This document shows positions 59,447 to 64,000 of a DNA stretch of 64,000 nucleotides, piece by piece. Position 1 is the stretch's first letter; every line of letters begins with the position of its first letter. Below the pieces are notes generated by a model. The model was not told where the DNA came from and searched no databases. It saw nothing but the letters and a program-made list of their open reading frames with translations. Source of the DNA: a virus; IMG/VR virus record IMGVR_UViG_3300001419_000004, positions 49,026 to 113,025 of that record. One strand, 5' to 3'. The translations under genes were made by a program, and so were the position numbers.

Positions 59447-60952
59447 ATGATATTGTGGGACAAAACCAAGAAAAAATATGGAATCACAAAGGAAACTGCA
59501 AAAAATAAAGACAGTGTTATTATTCAATGCTCTAAATGCAATAAAATTACACAACAGAATTATAAAGGATATAAATTGCTGCGCAAAAAGAACCCAATTT
59601 ATGTATGTAGGGCCTGTGTTAATAAAAGCGACAAATACAAAACAAAGCAATCTGACAACATGAAGAGGGTATGGCAGGACCAATCTTATAGGGCCAATAA
59701 AAAAGTGCCAAAAAATAAACAACCACACTCGCCTGCAACTAAAAAGAAAATAAGCGAAAAATCCAAAAAATTGTGGCAAGACCCAGAATTCGGACAAAAA
59801 ATAACCGAATCATTGCGGAAGTTATGGCTAGACCCAGAATTCAAACAAAAAATGGCCACAATTAATGCATCGCAAATAGAAAAGTTAAGGAGCATATCAA
59901 ACCATTTATGGAAGTCACCAGAACACAGAAGCAAGTATTACAAAGCTATAAGAAAACCAGGATTCATAGAGAAACAAATAAAGTCGCATAAAACAACTGA
60001 ATATTTAGAAAAACAAGCTATTAGGCTCGCCAATACACCAAAAGTATCCAATATTCAAAGTATGTTATATTCAATATTAGATGATTTAAACATAACATAC
60101 TTCAGAGAATATAATGACAAGCCTGATGACCCACAATGTAGAATAGGGCCATGGTCATTCGATTGTGTTATACCAAGACCCAATAGCAAAACATTACTAA
60201 TTGAATGCCAAGGCGATTATTGGCACAATAATACAAAGACGAAATTAAGAGACATCAGAAAGCAAGAATATGTGAAAAATTATTTGGCATCCGAATATGA
60301 GCTTAAATACTTATGGGAACACGAATTTTACCAACACAACAAGATTATTAATACTATAGAATATTGGCTCAATATAAGCAATACCAAACTTATAAGCTTT
60401 AGTTTCGATGATGTTGCAATACATAAATCAAAATCGAACGAATACACACCACTACTTGCAAAATACCACTATCTAGCGACCGCAGGACGTGGTGGAATCG
60501 CTTACGGGGCATATTTGGAGAACAAATTAATTGCTATATGCATTTTCTCGCCATTGGTTAGACAAAACATCCAAATCGCTAATTATAACAAGTCGTGCGT
60601 AAGAGAATTGTCAAGATTCTGCATACACCCCAAATACCAGAAGAAAAATTTTGGGTCATGGTTAATATCTAAATGCATAAACAAATTGCCCAAGAAATAC
60701 AAATGCATTATCGCATATACTGATACTACATTTAACCACACGGGGTCGTTGTATCTAGCATGCAACTTTAAACTAGATAAAACAATCCCGCCTAGCTATT
60801 GGTATGTCTCTCAAGATAAATGGGTCATGCATAAAAAAACTTTATATAATCGCGCTATTAAAATGGGGATGAAAGAATCAGAATTCGCCGAAAAATTCGG
60901 ATATACAAAAGTGCATGGGTCTCAAAAGAAACGATTTATCCTGCACTTATAA
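59447..60952 (+). CDS. Vsr-type homing endonuclease fused to a Mom-like domain (copy 5)
   Basis: A 501-residue protein. N-terminal zinc ribbon (CSKCNKITQQNYKGY ... YVCRACVNK, about 26-62) and W-D repeats (VWQDQSYRANK, LWQDPEFGQK, LWLDPEFKQK, LWKSPEHRSK). The nuclease core (about 205-305) has FREYNDKPDD, PWSFDCVIPR, LLIECQGDYWH and YELKYLWEHEF. The C-terminal domain (about 320-501) has YHYLATAGRGG, AYGAYLENKLIAICIF, RELSRFCIHPKYQKKNFGSW, YTDTTFNHTGSLYLACNF and PPSYWY. It is closest to copy 2 in layout and sequence. It is driven by one arm of the inverted promoter pair. Confidence 0.82.
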   Translation: MILWDKTKKKYGITKETAKNKDSVIIQCSKCNKITQQNYKGYKLLRKKNPIYVCRACVNKSDKYKTKQSDNMKRVWQDQSYRANKKVPKNKQPHSPATKKKISEKSKKLWQDPEFGQKITESLRKLWLDPEFKQKMATINASQIEKLRSISNHLWKSPEHRSKYYKAIRKPGFIEKQIKSHKTTEYLEKQAIRLANTPKVSNIQSMLYSILDDLNITYFREYNDKPDDPQCRIGPWSFDCVIPRPNSKTLLIECQGDYWHNNTKTKLRDIRKQEYVKNYLASEYELKYLWEHEFYQHNKIINTIEYWLNISNTKLISFSFDDVAIHKSKSNEYTPLLAKYHYLATAGRGGIAYGAYLENKLIAICIFSPLVRQNIQIANYNKSCVRELSRFCIHPKYQKKNFGSWLISKCINKLPKKYKCIIAYTDTTFNHTGSLYLACNFKLDKTIPPSYWYVSQDKWVMHKKTLYNRAIKMGMKESEFAEKFGYTKVHGSQKKRFILHL

Positions 60953-60971
60953 AACAAGTATAGTGTATTTG

Positions 60972-62345
60972 ATGTCTATGAGCATATATCAGTCACCACT
61001 AGTCGGCAGAAGTGCATCACCAGAAATGGCACATATATGGAGCGATGAATATAAATTCAATTTATGGAGAGAGTTGTGGTGCAATTTAGCACGCGCACAA
61101 TCGCAATTGGGGTTATCTATTACAAACAAACAATTAAATGAACTAGAGTCTGCTCTGAAAGATGCTGATATGGGGCGTGCAGAAGAGTATGAAAAAGAAT
61201 TACATCATGATGTAATGGCACATATCAAGGCGTTTGGCGACCAAGCACCATCTGCGCGTGGAATCATCCATCTAGGTGCCACGAGCCAATTCGTGGTAGA
61301 CAATGCTGATTCAATGCGAATTAAAACATCGTTGTCTCTAATCATCACAAAATTAAAATCATTAATTGTAAATATTGGCGAATTTGCCAACAACCATAAG
61401 TCAGTAGCGACACTGGGGCTAACACATTTCCAACCAGCACAACCAACAACAGTTGGCAAACGAGCCTCGCTGTGGGCATATGACCTATATCTAGTTCTGT
61501 CTGAGATTAATCATAAATATCTTAATCTAAAGGCACGCGGAGTAAAAGGGGCGACAGGAACGCAAGCATCATATTTGGAATTATTCGACGGCAATCACGA
61601 CAAAGTCAAGTCGCTGGATACTCTAATTTGCAATATGATGGGATTTGGGCAAAACAAGTATGCTGTTACTGGTCAAGTCTACCCAAGAATAGACGATTCT
61701 ATTTTAGTATGTCTGATGTCGTCACTGGCCGCAGTATGTCAAAAAATAGCCACAGACATACGGCTGTTAGCCGGTAAGAAAGAATTAGCCGAAGGATTTG
61801 GAGCTAAACAAGTTGGTTCATCTGCAATGCCATACAAAAAGAACCCGCTATATTGCGAACGAGTATGCGGTATTGCAAAATTTGCCATTGGGTTATCAAC
61901 AACCGCTTTAATTACAGCATCAGAACAATGGTTGGAACGCTCACTAGATGATTCTAGTGCCCGCAGATTAGTATTGCCAGAAATCTTCTTATCGGTCGAT
62001 GGCATATTGAACACAATGATAAAAATATTTGGTGGTCTGGTAGTAAATCACACAGCCATCGCTGACAATCTCAACACCGAAATCGCACTCATGACTGTCG
62101 AAAAAATTCTAATGGCTGCCGTCAAACGTGGAGCTGACCGACAAGAATTGCATGAGAAGCTACGACAATGCTCATTGAATTATTCTGGCGATGAATTGAT
62201 AAAGGAACTCTCGGCGATGAAAGAGCTAAAAGACATCGACATTAGCGAATATCAAAACGACATCTTAGTGGGCCGTGCAGTTGAACAAGTAGATGAGTTC
62301 TTCAATGACTTTATAAAACCGTTGAAGAATCAACAAATGGTATAA
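60972..62345 (+). CDS. purB: Adenylosuccinate lyase (eukaryotic-type)
   Basis: A 457-residue protein from MSMSIYQSPL (a second Met is two codons later; no clear ribosome-binding site). It catalyses fumarate release in purine synthesis (SAICAR to AICAR, and adenylosuccinate to AMP). Motifs: YQSPLVGRSASPEMAHIWSD at the N-terminus, HHDVMAHIKAFG, GIIHLGATSQFVVDNAD, GLTHFQPAQPTTVGKRA (general acid/base His) and GSSAMPYKKNP (the signature loop with the catalytic Ser). These resemble animal ADSL more than E. coli PurB. In phages the enzyme could raise adenylate pools or serve a 2-aminoadenine pathway (which forms an adenylosuccinate-like intermediate); no PurZ was seen in this window. Confidence 0.92.
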   Translation: MSMSIYQSPLVGRSASPEMAHIWSDEYKFNLWRELWCNLARAQSQLGLSITNKQLNELESALKDADMGRAEEYEKELHHDVMAHIKAFGDQAPSARGIIHLGATSQFVVDNADSMRIKTSLSLIITKLKSLIVNIGEFANNHKSVATLGLTHFQPAQPTTVGKRASLWAYDLYLVLSEINHKYLNLKARGVKGATGTQASYLELFDGNHDKVKSLDTLICNMMGFGQNKYAVTGQVYPRIDDSILVCLMSSLAAVCQKIATDIRLLAGKKELAEGFGAKQVGSSAMPYKKNPLYCERVCGIAKFAIGLSTTALITASEQWLERSLDDSSARRLVLPEIFLSVDGILNTMIKIFGGLVVNHTAIADNLNTEIALMTVEKILMAAVKRGADRQELHEKLRQCSLNYSGDELIKELSAMKELKDIDISEYQNDILVGRAVEQVDEFFNDFIKPLKNQQMV

Positions 62346-62955
62346 TCCCATTTAACCGGCTTATGCTAGAACAAGAAAATATCTTAATATTGTTGTTCAG
62401 AGCTACTTTAACACCATCCCTAAAATATTTAAAATATCCGTCCAATGACGACACCATTTTGTCAAGTCTTGTGCCATAACCATTGTGATAATGCGTTTTA
62501 TTGCCGCTAGTTGCTAAATCTATCCCAAGCATATAAATTTCATCATATCTCAATAATACCGCTAATTGCATCGCACAATAACCGCTACAATTGCCATTCC
62601 TAAAATCGCCCCAATCGAATCCAATTCCAGCATGCTTCTTGCTTTTGATAATTACATCGAACCCGGCCAGATTATAATGTCGCTTGGTCTTCGTGCATAA
62701 TATCCTGCCATCATCATCCTTTAGAGTCCCACCAGCATAGTTCGAAACAAAAAATGAATTAGCACTCGACTCAGCTATTTGTCGTCTAACACCTTTTGTT
62801 TTATTCAAAAAGCTATGGTCAATAGTAATAAAATATTTTGGGTTTGGCACATTAAATAACGATTTATTGATAGTTATGCAGTCATGTCCATCTAAGGACT
62901 TAAAATTAAATCCCCCCAGGCTGGGGCCGCCGCCAATAATAAATACTTTAGACAT
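62311..62955 (-). CDS. MptE/DUF115-like protein (possible sugar- or nucleotide-related enzyme)
   Basis: A 214-residue protein starting MSKVFIIGGGPSLGGFNF. The GGGPSL loop, then ITINKSLFNVPNPKYFITID, SGYCAMQLAVLLRYDEIYML and GIDL follow the Rossmann-like pattern of DUF115/MptE-type proteins, seen in phage and bacterial glycan loci. It is convergent with purB (35-base overlap) and near a glycosyltransferase, so a role in modifying DNA or surface sugars is possible. Substrate unknown. Confidence 0.6.
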   Translation of the reverse strand: MSKVFIIGGGPSLGGFNFKSLDGHDCITINKSLFNVPNPKYFITIDHSFLNKTKGVRRQIAESSANSFFVSNYAGGTLKDDDGRILCTKTKRHYNLAGFDVIIKSKKHAGIGFDWGDFRNGNCSGYCAMQLAVLLRYDEIYMLGIDLATSGNKTHYHNGYGTRLDKMVSSLDGYFKYFRDGVKVALNNNIKIFSCSSISRLNGIIPFVDSSTVL

Positions 62956-62995
62956 ATATTATCTACTAGCAAAAATAGTATAAAGAGGATTAATT

Positions 62996-63337
62996 ATGTC
63001 ATTCGAAACAATCACTATAACACGACAGTTACCAATAATTAACGGCTTCGTGCAGCTACCAAACAACCTAGAGAAAAATAAGTCCGCAGTGTCACTCAAT
63101 GATGCGGTCACAGAAAATCCAAATATAGCTATATCATCACTAACAGCTAAAACGGGCGGAGCTAGACTAGCTGGCGGGAAATTTGGTGTACAAGAATGGC
63201 TGGAGCTTACCGAAACTATCGCGTGCTGTAATATCGATGATGCTGTAGAAGACTTAAAAGACCTGCAATCAAATAATTCTACAGTTCCAAATAACGACCG
63301 CCCACCGCCAGGTGAAGGTGAATGGAATGAGATATGA
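62996..63337 (+). CDS. Hypothetical small protein
   Basis: A 113-residue protein with AGAGGA before the ATG. Mixed composition (MSFETITITRQLPIINGFVQ; LAGGKFGVQEWLELTETI) and a Pro/Gly-rich, acidic C-terminus (NDRPPPGEGEWNEI). It is divergent from the 62311-62955 gene. No family recognised. Confidence 0.6.
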   Translation: MSFETITITRQLPIINGFVQLPNNLEKNKSAVSLNDAVTENPNIAISSLTAKTGGARLAGGKFGVQEWLELTETIACCNIDDAVEDLKDLQSNNSTVPNNDRPPPGEGEWNEI

Positions 63338-63366
63338 ATGTGAGATAGCCGAGCTGATGCAACACT

Positions 63367-64000
63367 TTAACGCTTCGGCTTATGTAGCGAGATTTTGCCT
63401 TCTATAATTGGCTTTGGCTTCGATTTTAATGGCCTTACTCGCTTTCTGTTGATTTTGGTACTCAGCGACAGCGCCCTCGCCACATCGCGACCGCTTCTTC
63501 CAGCACCAGCCTTAAGATTGCGTCTCCGTGTTCTAGGTGTTGTAACACGTTGTCTATAAAATGTTGGTTGTAGTCCAATGCTTCTTCGTATATAATCCTT
63601 ACCTCTTACACCAGTCCAATGCATTATCAATGCATCTGGATTGTCGCCATCAATACGAAGCCACTGGTATTCCGGTGGCATAATAACTATGTTACGATTT
63701 CGCTCTTGTATCAGCCGGTTTAAAACTTCTTGGTCACCACGTATCCTATTAGCAGCTAAACAGTCTCTAGCCCAATCTATCATAAGTTTATTGCTATGCG
63801 ATACTGATACAACACCGCTCGCAACGCAATTATCAGTCTTAATCCACGGATTATGTGGGTCAAGAGTGAGGCCCACACCTTGGTCGGCAAACTCAAGTAG
63901 TGGCAATAAGTCACCGCGAACTTCACAATCGCTATCAACCCACAATATCTTCTGATATTGGCAAGCCAATATCGCCAATGGCTTTTTAAACCAATTCTTA
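63367..64000 (-). CDS. Glycosyltransferase, GT-A type (partial, runs off the window)
   Basis: The frame is open through the right edge of the window; at least 211 residues are visible. KILWVDSDCEVRGDLLPLLE carries the DxD motif that binds the metal and sugar nucleotide. ASGVVSVSHSNKLMIDWA, GDQEVLNRLI and ALIMHWTG complete a GT-A/GT8-like arrangement. A long basic tail (TPRTRRRNLKAGAGRSGRD; KINRKRVRPLKSKPKP) follows, unusual for the family and possibly nucleic-acid binding. It may add sugars to DNA or to a surface structure. The N-terminus is outside the window. Confidence 0.75.
   Translation of the reverse strand, partial: KNWFKKPLAILACQYQKILWVDSDCEVRGDLLPLLEFADQGVGLTLDPHNPWIKTDNCVASGVVSVSHSNKLMIDWARDCLAANRIRGDQEVLNRLIQERNRNIVIMPPEYQWLRIDGDNPDALIMHWTGVRGKDYIRRSIGLQPTFYRQRVTTPRTRRRNLKAGAGRSGRDVARALSLSTKINRKRVRPLKSKPKPIIEGKISLHKPKR

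Noticed and set aside
1-64000. tRNA genes, CRISPR arrays and insertion sequences
   Set aside because: No cloverleaf-like sequence with a TTCGANNC arm, no spaced repeats and no transposase were seen by eye; a tRNAscan run would be needed to exclude tRNAs fully.

Overview
The window is a 64-kb piece of a large T4-like myovirus genome (contractile tail, AT-rich by eye). The phage assignment rests on a nearly complete set of T4-type morphogenesis genes, recognised from motifs and gene order. Head genes: major capsid protein (gp23-like), scaffold (gp22), prohead protease (gp21) and portal (gp20). Packaging: terminase large subunit (gp17). Neck and tail: gp14/15-like neck proteins, sheath (gp18), three tube proteins (gp19), gp26-like baseplate factor, tape measure, and gp5, gp6, gp25, gp27 and gp53-like baseplate proteins. 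Replication and expression: gp55-like late sigma factor, UvsW-like helicase and a TOPRIM primase. The host cannot be named from the sequence. No tRNA, rRNA or CRISPR was seen.

Layout. 1-3.2 kb: accessory region with two families of small paralogous proteins and several perfect hairpins. 3.2-5.4 kb: a LAGLIDADG endonuclease fused to a DNA methyltransferase, next to the capsid gene. 5.4-17.2 kb: head module on the minus strand. 17.2-19.7 kb: terminase on the plus strand. 19.7-28.8 kb: acidic protein, late sigma factor, helicase, small genes and an adenine/cytosine-N methyltransferase. 28.8-38.7 kb: baseplate and tape measure. 38.8-40.4 kb: primase and small genes. 40.4-54.4 kb: tail decoration or fibre proteins, tube, sheath and neck. 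54.5-61 kb: three large homing-type genes among small virion-like genes. 61-64 kb: a eukaryotic-type adenylosuccinate lyase, an MptE/DUF115-like protein and a glycosyltransferase.

The most unusual content is the load and architecture of selfish elements. Five genes share one design: a variable N-terminal DNA-binding module (helix-turn-helix repeats, or a zinc ribbon plus short W-D repeats), a Vsr/EDxHD-type nuclease core, and a C-terminal domain resembling the phage Mu Mom DNA-modification acyltransferase. A sixth, unrelated gene joins a LAGLIDADG nuclease to an amino-methyltransferase. Two independent lineages therefore appear to couple a site-specific nuclease to a DNA-modifying domain in one polypeptide, which suggests self-protecting, restriction-modification-like homing genes. 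Inteins interrupt the portal, the terminase (inside the Walker A motif) and the late sigma factor. A neck gene is broken into two pieces by a Hint domain, a free-standing endonuclease and an SprT-like segment.

The regulatory picture is coherent. A gp55-type sigma factor (with an added zinc ribbon) is encoded here, and a recurrent motif close to TCAAATATAAT lies just upstream of many virion genes and some homing genes. It is the likely late promoter. Functions below come from motif recognition by eye; no database search was run.
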